Translations under genes and position numbers: made by a program | Shown here: positions 10,880 to 22,395 of the stretch, one piece after another | Position numbering within the stretch: the first letter of the stretch is position 1 | How the letters are laid out: each line of letters opens with the position of its first letter | DNA from: Pseudoscleropodium purum | Taxonomy: Eukaryota > Streptophyta > Bryopsida > Hypnales > Brachytheciaceae | Assembly: GCA_963969395.1 (NCBI GenBank) | Contig: OZ017801.1 | Span: 2,792,501-2,856,500, forward strand | Direction: 5' to 3' | Length of the DNA stretch: 64,000 bases | The notes under the pieces: model-generated | The model's database searches: none | What the model was told of the DNA's origin: nothing | The model's input: the letters and a program-made list of their open reading frames with translations, nothing else

Positions 10880-12051
10880 ATGGCGAACCGGTGGTTGATA
10901 AGCTCCGTCCCAATCAGCTTGGACGTTGCGAGATCCGCGCGAAGCGTCTCGAAACTCACCTCAGACGGATCGAATTTCAAGCAGGCAGGCGACATCGTCG
11001 TCCATCTTGGAGAGCGACTGTACACGAAGCTTTGTGAGGATGTGGATCTCACCCTGGAGGAAATTCACTACTGCCAGAGGGGATTAAACTTCGCGAGAAT
11101 CAACGCGAAAGGCGATGAACATGGCCAGAAAATCGTGTCGCCAGTACAAGTCGAGCAGATGAGACAGGTGAAGTAATCTTTAAACAGCAGAGTCTCGTTC
11201 TCTGCTACTAATTCAGTAACAATTTGAACTTTTTTAAGGGGTTTCAAGATTCGTATGTACGTAGACTTAATTCAGCTTATGAACAGAGCATTAAAAAAGG
11301 AATCGAAATGAACGAAGTGTAAGGCAATCACAAACGCAGTCGAGAGATTGTGAGAGCTAGGGTATTGCGTTTTCAGTAGTTGTAAGTAGCGTACAAGAGC
11401 TGCGAGAAATATTTGCATTGGGAAGCTGGTGGAAGTGTATTCGTGCAGATGAAGGATTTGATTAACAGAAAGTGTGAGAACGATAGTATTCTGTTTTCAG
11501 TACCCTTGTGAGAGCGAGAGTATTCCGTTTAATTTCAGTAAGTAGCGTAGAAGAGCTGCGAGAAAGATTTGCATTCCAAAGCTGGCGTAAGTGTATTCGT
11601 GCAGATGAAGGATTTGATTAACCACGACTACCTCGTTCTGAAGCTGCGTCCAGGCGATCCGACTGCCGAAGTGGTGCACATCATGGCTGAGAAGAATGAT
11701 GAAGGCATTCTCATCGAGCACATCCCGAGTAGCAACGTCACGAGCGTCTTTCACGAGGGCGTCCGCTGCTTGACTGTGGCCTGTAGCAAGACACGGATCC
11801 GACTGGAGGCTCTCTTCGCCATTTTGAAGAAAGAGAATCCCGATTACAGTGTACTCTATGCCAATTGCTGGTACTATGCCCAGAAAACAGCAAAGCGGCT
11901 GGTGAAGGCATGCATCGAGACTCCCGGAATCAGTTCAGCGGAGAAGGCGAGGTTGCAGGAGGAGCATGACAATCTTGAACCCAATCTTGTAGTCAAGCAT
12001 TTCCAGAATGTTAAGAAGGCTCTCCACCTTCGATCATCCCCAGCAGGATGA
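10880..12051 (+). CDS. Two-exon family protein A, possible LRAT/NC-like domain
   Basis: Predicted exons are 10880-11167 and 11605-12051, giving about 244 aa. The start ATG follows the conserved ttcgaggtcg; the donor is cag|gtgaag and the acceptor ttcgtgcag|atgaag, both in phase 0 and supported by the same junctions in copies B, C and D. Exon 1 (residues 1-96) contains YTKLCEDVDLTLEEIHYCQ and INAKGDEHGQ. Exon 2 contains NHDYLVLKL (His about 103), EVVHI (His about 121) and YSVLYANCWYYA (Cys about 184). The order His, His, then Y-x-x-L-x-x-N-C-x-x-Y-A resembles LRAT/NlpC-P60 (NC-domain) thiol folds, and by analogy a lipid acyl-transfer or hydrolysis role is possible; this is inference only. The intron holds a partial duplicate of the exon 2 start (11430-11470). 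The frame ends early because the tail exon is cut off by an insertion (12052-12416). Confidence 0.6.
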
Positions 12052-12416
12052 AACGGGAGCAAGCATATGGAAAGGGAATGGTCTCCCCACCAAAGTTTCT
12101 CAGTAATAATTTATCTATTATTGCTATAATAAGTGAGTTTAATGTTATGATAAGTAAGGATTAGCAATGTCCATGCGGCTAAATTGGGGTGAATTCGAGT
12201 TCAAAGTAAGCATAGTCTAGGCAAGTGAATTTGGTCGAAATAGGTATACAAGTAGGTGAAATTGAATTTCCTATAGAAGCCCTTTATACAAAATTCAAGC
12301 CTACCATCTCTAAATTCTAAAAATTTGCAGATACAAGACCTTGAGAGGGGGTGTTCTTCCCTACCCAAATGAATTTCATTCAGATAGGGATAGGACCCCC
12401 CTAGTGGGAATGTTTT
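12052..12416. mobile_element. Insertion splitting the tail exon of gene A
   Basis: Compared with copy C, which reads straight from the equivalent of exon 2 into its tail, copy A has about 370-390 extra bases here. They contain ggagcaagcatatgg near the left end and attcagatagggatagg near the right. The same sequence in longer form is found at 62216-62985 beside copy D, at the same position in the gene. It was therefore inserted before A and D separated. No coding potential and no clear terminal inverted repeats were found. Confidence 0.5.
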
Positions 12417-12690
12417 ACCAAGGTTGCAACTTGCAACATCTCTCTTCTACTATGTTATTCCAAATTAGTGTAGGGTTTTGATTTTCACAGTGGCCATTGG
12501 AGCTCTAGTTACTTCCAAGAGCTTTGAATTCAACAGCTAACTCGGCTAGTAGTAGGAAGCTTTGTTTGAAAATCATGTTCTTAGAAGAGCCATTTATTTA
12601 GATTTTTTATGAAGTGCTAAAGTGACTTATAAAATGTTACAGTGGTGCTCCAAATTTCAACATTCATCCACATATTGGATAGAGAACATC
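12417..12690 (+). pseudogene. Decayed tail exon of gene A
   Basis: The segment aligns with the C-terminal coding region and 3' flank of copy C. Landmarks are accaaggttgc, cacttcc-like sequence, aacagctaac..gg..agt.gtaggaagctttgtttgaaaat, and ggtgctccaaatttcaacattcat. Reading frames are broken throughout. In copy C this part encodes a hydrophobic tail. Confidence 0.6.
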
Positions 12691-13626
12691 ATATTAGCAC
12701 ACATCCCATATCCATAGTCTTGTTTTCATCAACAATAATCAAGCAATTTCATCAAATTAAAGATTTAAAAAGAATTTGAAGTCTTCTTGACTGTAAACAA
12801 CTTCATGACTTATTGCCATTTAAATTTGCACCATGGTGTTCCATAGTACAATATACACCTGTGGCTCAATCCACACAACACCAGCGTACTGAAGAATCTG
12901 TCAACAACAATTAGCAGGACTGCAGGAGTTGGCTACCGATTTTGTATGGCCGGTAACACCGGTTCGTGACTCGCAGTCTGTAGTCGCTACGTTACGTTCA
13001 GGATGGAATATCCCATGCAACTTGACGAGCTACCCTGCTGTCGGAGTCCGATGGTAATAAATACTTTGGCAAGTGGACCACAACGTATATAAGAGCATCG
13101 CCACCAGTCGTGGCAAATGGTCTCGGCAACAGTACTCCATCTTTGCCATGCTACAGTAGCGGCCAAGGGCTCCACACCAACAACCCATTACGTTAGAAAT
13201 TCTGTTGTCTTTCCCATTAGATGTACTGTACATTTGTACGGCAAGGGAGGGTGCTTGTAGAGGACAATATTACATTCACGTTATTTGAGTCAACGTAGAC
13301 TATTCCCTCAACGGATGCCAACGTGGAAGCTACTGAAGGTGGTGGTGGGCATGTGAAGAAAGGAAAGAACTTTTGTGAAGCAGGGGAGAAGCAATTGTGT
13401 ATTTCATTTTTGCACATTTCACAAGATCCAAAGCAAGGGACAGGATAGAAGAGTGGGAATTTTTGAATTTTTGGACAAGAATCAATTAGTGAATAAGGTG
13501 GTAAAATCTTATAATGTCCTATAACTTACATTACTCCAAATAGACTAAAATATATAATGCATACATTAAAAGGATGAGTTAGGAAACATATCTAACAAAA
13601 AACAAAACTATAAGCCTTTTCCCATG
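12691..13626. other. Unassigned, with a small Harbinger-like terminus
   Basis: No gene is supported. At 13087 the sequence agagcatcgccacca matches the terminal repeat of the Harbinger-type element at 27982-29464 (gagcattgccaccc), inside a GC-richer stretch (12930-13210). No partner end was found, so it is a fragment or a short diverged MITE. Confidence 0.35.
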
Positions 13627-13748
13627 TGTATCCTTCAAGGATATGGAGATGCTTTGAAACCAATAGTTTACAATGCATTCACCATGTAGCCTTCAAAGAT
13701 ATGAAGATGCTTTGAAACCAATAGTTTCCAATGCACTCACCACATACT
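13627..13748. repeat. Tandem duplication, about 61-bp unit
   Basis: Two adjacent near-identical units share ccttcaa.gatatg.agatgctttgaaaccaatagttt and caatgca.tcacca. There are only two copies and no coding potential. Confidence 0.75.
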
Positions 13749-16700
13749 CTTGAAAAATAATAAAAGACTTTATATATAAGAAAATATAATTATATAAGAT
13801 TTCAAACAAACATAAAAATAGATATATTCTATAAATATTAAAAAATCCTTGTATAAGTCATAGATACTTATAATGTAAAAGATAAAGCTTTTATTTTTAA
13901 TCCAATAGTATGTATTCAAATGGGACCCAAAATAATTCAAAAGTCATCTTTTAAAAAAATACACTTCATTGTTCATTGTCTTTTTCCTAATAAAGGTGAT
14001 TGCAAGAAACACCTACCGATTTTGTTACATTTAGGATTTTTTTTTGGGAGAACTTTAAAATTAGAAAAATATATTTTTTCAAATTTAAAAAACATGGTCA
14101 ATGTGTATTCTTATAAAACGAAGGTAACCACCATGGAAAATTATAGAAAATTTCTCTAAGTAGGAGAACTAGAAAAGTGCCAAATCCAAAGAAATTACAT
14201 AGTTTGATGTTTTAATTAGGAAAAAATAGGAAATAGTTAAATAAATAAAATAAAAATTGGCCAAAGTTGCACTATCATCACCAAGGCCATACTCATTTCA
14301 CCAAGCCACCAACTAATGTGAACTTGGTTTAGTCTTGAAGAATACAACTTTTCCACCATCCAAGCACAGCCGGCAAGATATTATGAGCACAAAAGTGGCA
14401 TTCCTTGTGACATGGCACCTTGGTGGCACTTGAAAAGTAATGCTCAATTTAATTTTAGTGAGTTGTTGGTGGAGATCATTAGGTGGTCACAGTACAATCA
14501 CATCTTATCGGACTCCAAAGTCCTTTCAACTTTTTGGTACAATGGTCATTTGAAGGGCAACTGGTGGCGATTCTCTAAGGCCGCTACCTTATGTGAAGGT
14601 TAGATTTAGACATAAATTAAATATTTTGGGGAGTGTCTCAATATTTGGAATATTATAAGTGAAATATTATCAACCAAGAATACACTACTATACCACCAAT
14701 ACTTTTAACTGTCTAAATCCACTTTGCATGCAAAAAAGAAACTATTTCAGCACTCACTTACCAAATCAAAGCTTCACATACAGTAGTGTGCTCTAAAAGT
14801 AACCATTGAGATAAAAAGGTACATTTCACCTTCTTCAATGCTTCAATAGTGTACATTTTAGGAGGTCGTCACTTTTAGTGACTACTGTTTTTTAACTTCA
14901 AAAATTTCATAACTAATTCCATGAAGGTTCAAAAAATATGAAACCATTTTGGGGTTGAATGTCAATTCCATTTTTCTTCGTAGTATGAAAATTTACTCAA
15001 AATTGTTTCAAGGAGTTTATCTTCCCCCTTAAGGCAATTAGCTTTTTAAAACACTAAAAGAAATTTGAAGGCAATGGAGGGCCATTTCAAGCACGTTCTC
15101 CTTGTTGGAAATTACAACATTGTTGTTAAAATATTTAATAATTTTAATAATTTTTTAAAATAATTAAATATTAATATTTGACCTAGCACTATCTCAACCA
15201 CATCAAACTATGGATGTGATATCTAGAAGTACTATAATCTAAGAATTCATAATCTTCCAAAGTGGCGAAGTCTTCAAATCTCTTCTAATGAATTTAAATG
15301 CACTTATTGGAAGTCAAACTATTATCCACAACTTTCCCTTTCTACACAAAATTCCAAAGAACATTTGCACTTCTACCCTACATATAGAAGAAAATGGAGG
15401 GTTATGTGACAACAAGAACTTTGGTACGCAACTCATATATTAAGGTAAAATAGCCCATGACGATCAAAATTAGGAGTTTGGTGTCACGGTGTTACTGAAA
15501 TATTTCAATTTTGTTCCACATAAAGACAAGTATGAGAAACAATAAGAACAATTGAAAATATTTTTCTTTGAGAAAGTTAGAATTTGTTATGAATTCTTAA
15601 AGTGATCAATCCATCATGGCACAAAAGAGTCCATAGACTATTCTCGAAACAACAAGATTTGAATCCATAATACTCATCTTAATCACCTAAAGCAACCATA
15701 ATATTTTTTAACATGGAAGACCTAAAAAGTCAAATCTTACATAGAATTCACATTAAAAATTTGGAAGCGCCTAAAGAGGTTACTAATCACTCCATCACTG
15801 TCATATAAGACATTGATGGTGGCCCAAATTTTCTTACAAACTAGAAAAAACCTATAATGGGTCATTCCCTAGGTGACATGTCTATCATGAATCATCTAAC
15901 TACTTAGAGTTGATTTACTTTATATGCAAGGGTCATCGACATCAAAAAAGCTTAGAAGATGGCTCTTGTAAAAATTATATCAAATTAAAAAGACCAAAAA
16001 TTTAGGTGAAGACCAAATTAAAAAAAAATTAAATATAGAAAATATTGGATTCCATACAAATTAGAAAAGAACTCACAATATATATGAAGAATTGAAACAC
16101 CTATGCATAATTTTAAAAAATTAATTCAAAAAGTTCTCTCCAATTAAAATTAAATTTTTATTAAAAAGCCTCTAAAGTTGTGGAGCCTGTTCCATGATAC
16201 ATGTATTAAAGAGCTCATATGATTAAGTTTTTAATGCTATGATTGTCTTCAAGAAATATTCATTTCATGTGTATAATTTCATTTTTGGATTCCTTGTTAA
16301 AAGGGCTACAAGAATTCTCTACATAAAACAAATTATATCCATTGAGATTGCAGTAAAATGCATTACAAGTGATTATAATCAAGACCATATAATATGGAAG
16401 TTGCATATTCAAGTACAAGAACAACTAATATTTAGTTGCATGTAACACTTGCAACTAGTGAGAATATAGAGACTTCTAGTTGTTGTAAGCAAGTCGCATG
16501 TAGAATTGTAGTTGCAAAGGACAAAGGGATTGTTTCTCATCGAACAACCTACTTGGAACTTCATTAATGAACTCTTTCAACATGATTGTTTGTATAATAT
16601 TTGTTGCCACGTGAAGTCAATTGCTTAATTGATGAGTTGTATAATTTGATGTCAACTTATTTGTGATTAATATATGACTTGTTTGTGCGCAACTCATATG

Positions 16701-17323
16701 TGATTTCATTGTGATTTGTCTATGACTCATTTGCAACTTGTTGATTTGTAGATTTTGAAATTCTAATCTCAACGATTTGTAAATTTCAGTGGAAGCTTCT
16801 TTTTAGATTTCAAAGTTTGGAATGTTGGAATTTAATAGATTTCACTAGTTTAGGAATCTTTACAATTTTATAGGTTTAAAAATTTCTTAGATTTTAAATA
16901 TGCTTTCATTTCTATAGACTCTAAAAATCTACAAATTATAGAAATCTTAGAATTTTATTAACAAAATTCATTATGTAAGTGTGCAATAGCTCGCAAATCT
17001 TATATGCCCAATTTAATGGTACTTTTGACAATTGATATGAAAAAATTGATATAAGACAATCAAAAATCAAATTTGGAAACAACTAAAAAACAATCAGGAA
17101 ATAACTATCGTGATTGTACTATTTTGTTGTTTCCTAGTTGTATTTTGCAATTGTAAATTGACACAATGGATTCTATAGAGCATAAACTTGTCCTCATTGT
17201 CAATTGTGATGAATATTAGATGGAAAATAGCTCATCTTCATTTTAAATTTCAACTTTGTTATAACTCTTGTAATCCTTCACTTCATTCTATAACTACTTT
17301 GCAACTAAAACAATGTGTACACT
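13749..17323. other. AT-rich repeat landscape, no gene
   Basis: It contains a segment at 13930-14300 (ggtgattgcaagaaacac; later aagtaggagaactagaaaagtgc) that recurs inside the nested element at 17568-18267, and the second copy of repeat R5 at about 15440-15700. Short open frames here are not supported by composition or homology. Confidence 0.4.
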
Positions 17324-18796
17324 TCATTCTATGAATGCTTTGCCACTAAAACAATATAAACCATTTGTCAATAAACAGTAAAGATCATAGTCACATTTAT
17401 TGATGGTAAAGTGCATATCTATAGCAATGGATGTCAATAAATTGTGAATAAGTAGAGAATAATGTAAAATATTTAAGTCATTGTTTGACCGTGGCAAACT
17501 AAAGAAGGCATGCCAAATGTGCAAATCCTCACTTGCTATTGCCTCTAGAATAATGGACTTATGAGTAGTTGCAAGAAAGACCTTCCATTTGTTATAGTGT
17601 ATGGTATCGTAGTGCTGATTTTGTCAAGAGCACTTTATAATCAGAAAATTAATTTTTTTTAAATTAAAAAATATGTTTATCATATATATCTTTAAGAAGG
17701 TGCCTGAAGAAGGAAAAGTGTAGAAAAATTCTCCAAGTAGGAGAACTAGAAAAGTGCAAAATGTCATGAAAATAGGCGTTTTGACATTTTAATTTGTAAA
17801 AAATAGGAAAAATAATTTAAATAAACTAAAAATGGGTAATTTGGGAGAACTATATGATGAAGCAATTTCACCAAAAGAATGATCTTAAAACCATTTTCAT
17901 TGTTCAAGAAGGTATATGCAAGGGGCTCCTATTCACACACATGTGGACGCCCAAAAGTAGTGTTCTTTTAGGTGCCCCTTGATAGTCACATGCCTCCCTA
18001 TTGTGGAAATAAACCACAAAAATTCAACTCTAAATCATTTTAAAAAAAGGTACCCCATAGTACTAAAAATCCCTAAACTACAAAGTGTAACAAATTAGCT
18101 AAGTTGAAATTTATATATATATATAAAATAAATTTTGTCATTATCACCAAGTTAGTCATCTTTAATAAAAATTTCAAGTACATTGACTTGATTTTCCAAA
18201 AGTTATGGCTAATTTAAACTCTATAACTCTACTTGTGACGCAAGATAGACCAAGTCTTTCTTGCAACTACCCTTCTTGTTACCTCTATCTCTAAAGTCCC
18301 CTTGCCAAGCTTTGGGACAATTCTTCCATTCATAGTGCATGCAATCTCGGGATGCAAACATTCTTGGAAATCTATGTGCTTTAAAAATAGCTAATTGCTT
18401 CTCAAAATATTCATGTGTTGGTTGGTCCAAGTGGTGCTCCTCAAACTCTACTCGAATTGCAAGATAGAAACGCTTTAATGATTCATGGCAATATTCTCAC
18501 TAGGTCTACAATACTCATCTATAGCATCTACATATAAACTATAACAAAGCATTTTCAAATCAAAAGTGATTTTTTGGTGTGGTGAAAACTTATGCATCTA
18601 TTTTCTGCACAATTTCGTTGCCTTGATGACAAACCCTATCAGTGATAGTCAAAAATAGTGATTGATGTATATAAAAACAGTGACAAAAGAAACTTAGACC
18701 ATAGACAAGAGTATCACAAAAATAATTTTTGATCATCTTTTTGTGCATCTCATGTCTATCTCTCAATATTTGCAACTCTTCTATGTCTAGAACCAC
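17324..18796 (-). pseudogene. PIF/Harbinger transposase (HARBI1/ALP1-like), dead
   Basis: On the minus strand, about 18796-18600 encodes an N-terminal block (EELQILRDRHEMHKKMIKNY; then SLFLTITDRV), with several stops from 18600 to 18480. Then 18470-18273 reads ESLKRFYLAI, HRFPRMFASRDCMHYEWKNC and GDFRDRGNKKG. The block RFP.MF.S.DCMH.EWKNCP is diagnostic of HARBI1/ALP1 DDE nucleases, with the Asp of DCMH being catalytic. After a 700-bp nested insertion the protein resumes at about 17560 with ILEAIAS, then HIWHAFFSLPRSNNDLNIL, containing the second catalytic-type Asp in SNNDLN. It stops at 17324 with the third catalytic segment missing. The family normally cuts and pastes its element with TTA/TAA target duplications in the nucleus. 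Stops, a truncated C-terminus and the insertion make it non-functional. Confidence 0.82.
17566..18269. mobile_element. Nested 700-bp element in the Harbinger transposase
   Basis: The insert 17568-18267 has inverted ends gttgcaagaaaga and tctttcttgcaac and is flanked by TA on both sides (17566-17567, 18268-18269). Removing it with one TA brings the two transposase blocks together in frame. An alternative reading makes the ends longer (gRgtagttgcaag), leaving no clear duplication. Similar ends occur at 26224-26952, about 13990 and about 21205, so this is a family. The interior has no coding region and shares sequence with 13930-14300. Confidence 0.7.
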
Positions 18797-19392
18797 CTAT
18801 AATCCTAGATCCTTCCAATTCACCCATATTTCTTACTTCCATAACTAAAAATCATCTCAAAGCAAAGTCACCTTCTTCAACATCCATGAGCAAACACTAC
18901 CTTGCAAATGGCGATGAGAATGGCCAAATTGTCAATTTAATTGTGAACGAGTTTTGTGATAATTTCCCCTCTCTCCTTACCTACGTGTGTGCTTGTTGTC
19001 TATGTCTCTGTACCGTACTTTCGGAGAATGGACAACCCACGACAATTACAAGTTAGCCCCCAAATGAATCCAGTTTCAATTAAAGTAGAACTACCCATTA
19101 TCATACAAATTTGTAATCTAGGTATTTTAGAGAAGCTATTTATGAGCTCTCATATTTTTAGAGATTGATTTGTGTGAGAGAAGTCAATTGCAAAAAGAAT
19201 AAAGACATTCTAACAAGAATTGAATTTTTTGTGATTTTTCAAAGTTGAATGTAAAATTGTGAGTAGACCCTTATTGAAGTATGATCAAACCATTGTTGAA
19301 GCATGGGTTGATGTGTTTGCTCCCCAGTGCATTGCCATCACGATAATGGATTAGTAAGATTGTGATAATAGATGAGCTAGTGACGGAAATGG
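18797..19392. other. No feature recognised
   Basis: AT-rich sequence upstream of the Harbinger relic. It may include the remaining 5' part of that transposon, but no terminal repeat was identified. Confidence 0.3.
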
Positions 19393-19651
19393 CATTAGAA
19401 GAGTTTTGGGGGGTCCAGAAGCCTGTTTCAGGCCTGTTCCTCCACAACTATTCCTCGTAGTGAGGGGAACGGCCCGCTATCAGAATTTTCTTTTTCATAA
19501 AATTTATAAAAATTTAAAAATTTAAAAAGAAAAATTGGTCAATGACATGGAAGGCTCTCAGCCATGTCAGACTGCTGCGCCGAACTTTTTTCTTGCGTTT
19601 GCAAGTTGTGATAACTCGCAGGCATCCAGAGGCCCCAAAAATCTTCTAATG
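19393..19651. mobile_element. cattagaag-family MITE, copy 1
   Basis: A 259-bp element starts cattagaagagttttgggg and ends ccccaaaaatcttctaatg. Internal blocks (ggaacggcccgct.tcagaattt; cgcaggcatccagaggcc) match the copies at 29961 and 44519 in reverse orientation. The flanks (…atgg / atag…) show no target duplication. No coding region. Confidence 0.8.
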
Positions 19652-22239
19652 ATAGAACTTGTAGGTGGTAGAATTGGGTAAATGGTGGTATTGGGTAGTT
19701 CCACCTCAATGATGAAGTTTGCGTGATGAAGTTTGCATGCATGTTTGAATCCGCTTGGAATAAAGAACTTGAGTCACATTGCCTCATAAAAAGAAGAAGA
19801 AATGCTAGCTACTAAATCCCTCACCTTATTACCCTCTACAAATGCTGTGAAATCTCTCCATGTTTGTCATGTTACCTGTGTCCGCGCACCTTGGTTTCCA
19901 CCTTCCATTCACTTTCTTGACACAACAATATCACAATACAACAACAAATGGAATTCAACCATGTTACCATTAACGATCTATTTAGACGAGAGTGCAATTG
20001 CATGTGGTCTTTCAAAAATTATATGCAATAAATAATCCTCCAAGATTAGGAAACTAATCAGATTGTGAATACGCAATGGGAAAATTTACTGGAAGATTGA
20101 CAAAGGAAGGACATTCAGAGGAAAATGTTCAGAGAAGTGATCTTTTTGCAGAAGAGGAATACGCATGGTGAGGTACGGAAGTGATTTCAGTGTCATAGTC
20201 TCCATAATTATTGAATCTCAAAGTGAAATGTAAGTGAAGCCCCCTAGTATTACTTCATGTAATGGATATTTCAATAAAATGGCAGTGTTCCACAAACTTG
20301 GCACTTTTAGGTTCGAAACATGCAATCTAAAATGTATACTTGTCCTAGATTTCAAGGTTTTAGGGTTTGAAATCCATACCAATGTGAGAAAATTAATGAA
20401 AAAATGACAGAATAATGGCTCCATTTTGAAGAAATATTTGCTATGTTTTCTTCAACTGTGAGCCACATTGAATAAATCTGGCATTGCAAATATTAGAACC
20501 TAATAACCCATGCTATTATAAATTGTTTTTTATATCACAAGAAATCGTACAATTTTAAACTTAGAAGCAAATTGTTGTGAATAGTTGTTTGTGACCAAGT
20601 GGATCTAAAGTCAAAGAAGTGGAATTGGCATGGAATGAGCTACTCTATCTTACTATCTAGTGTGGAACCAACCTCATTCCACTTTAAACTTCAAATCGAC
20701 ACCTCTTTTACCATTTAGTAAATAAGGTAGAACAACCCATTAATATCAAAAGAACCATTCATGACAAACACTTAGGAACACCACAACAAATACTTACATT
20801 GTACAAAAGAATTCTTGTAGAATTTTTTTCCTTTTTGTAGCCTTGCACAAAGGAAGGTCACTTTCACCCCATGTACACTACCAACATATTTTTATTTTCA
20901 TAAAAACTCATCATCAATTCATGTAATGTTAGTAGAACTCCAATATGTCCAATTAGTATCTTCCAATTTGTATTTTTGGGATAAAAAATAAGACTAAAAT
21001 ATTCCCAAATGGCTAAGGTAGATATCTAATTGAAGGCAAGTTAAAAATAATAAACTAATTTTTTTTATTTAATAAAATATAAAGTATTACAACTGCTTTA
21101 TATACCTTCATTCCAAATTTCATGCCAAACAAACAAACAATGCAAAAATTATGACCAAAAAATCATTTGTTCAAGGGCAAGGGGACAAGAAATAAGACAA
21201 GTATTTCTTGCAATTACTTTAAAATTACACAAGCCTACAAAGAGATTTTCCTAAAATAATAAATTTTCTATTTTCTACATGTGCTCAAAGTGTACTACCT
21301 TTAAGCAAGTGTAATGTAGAGAACACAATTTTTATTTTCCAAAGATTAAAATAGTTGAAATGAAAAATCTTTTAAGTTAAAAAATATACTTTTTTGATTT
21401 TTGATGTTTGATTTTTAAAATATTTTTAGAAACTATCAAACATCAAAGTGTCCCTTTTTTTGATATTTTTCATCATGTTATTTTTGTGCATAACTTTTAG
21501 AGATAAATTTTTCTACTAACAATGGTTTGTTCTACGTTAGCATGGGCAACAAAACCATTTGAGCAACTTGCCTGTAATTAATATTTCTTGATGCTATAAT
21601 GGTACCTTTCAACATTGTATTAAAAGAGCCAAGTCTCAGAAAGCAATTTGATTTCCATGCCAATATTGCTAATATGTGAGCCTAGAAATGCAAGCTTGTG
21701 AACATTGAGCCTACAATATAGGTACCTATAATATAGATATCACACTCTATAAAAGGTGTATGTATCAAAAACACTTATAATGTGGATATTTGTAATATAT
21801 ATATATATATACACACACACTAGAATCATAGTTGATTTTTATAGTATATACACCTATGTTATAGGTGTGTAGTATTCTAGGCTTATGGGCTCACACTCCT
21901 ATGCTCAGATAATAGCAACCCTCGTTTCCATGCCAATACATCATTATTCATGCCAACAGCTACCATGTCATTTAAAGGTAGACAACATTACTAGTATTCC
22001 TACCTTAATCCTATAAGGACATTGCCAACTATAGTGGTTTAGTAGATGCCACTTCATTGTTATTTGTAGAAAAAGAAAATGCACCTATTGATTCAATGAT
22101 CAAAGAATTTTGGTGACTACCTTGATCATGGAGTTGTGCCCTTAAAGTGAAATCAGCTCACTAAGATCTTGTGAACTCACTCACTCACTCCTTTTCCTCT
22201 TTCAATGGAAATTGTCCAAATGTTTCAAGGAAAAAAATA
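19652..22239. other. AT-rich decayed repeat DNA
   Basis: No gene is seen. About 20930-21210 resembles the interior and one end of the element at 26224-26952, ending caagtatttcttgcaattac. A dinucleotide microsatellite (at)n(ac)n lies at about 21797-21822, next to repeats of ggtacctataatatag. Confidence 0.4.
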
Positions 22240-22249
22240 CTCACTCACT

Positions 22250-22395
22250 CATTGTTCCGTTTAGTTTCATTCATTCAATTTCTAATCACCTTCTCCTATC
22301 AATACATTTGCTCCATGAGAGCTTAAGTGTTGTATGAGCTAGTTAGTTTGTTTTAAAACAAGACGTTCAGCTTTCCTTCTTCGAGGTCGATGGTG
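22250..22395 (+). pseudogene. 5' fragment of the A-D gene family
   Basis: The sequence cacatttgctcc-like, gagcttaagtgttgt, agtttgttttaaaacaagacgt and cagctttccttcttcgaggt cgATGG parallels the leader and start codon region of copies A (10790-10882) and B (40900-40990). Homology stops right after the ATG, so only the 5' leader survives. Confidence 0.7.
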
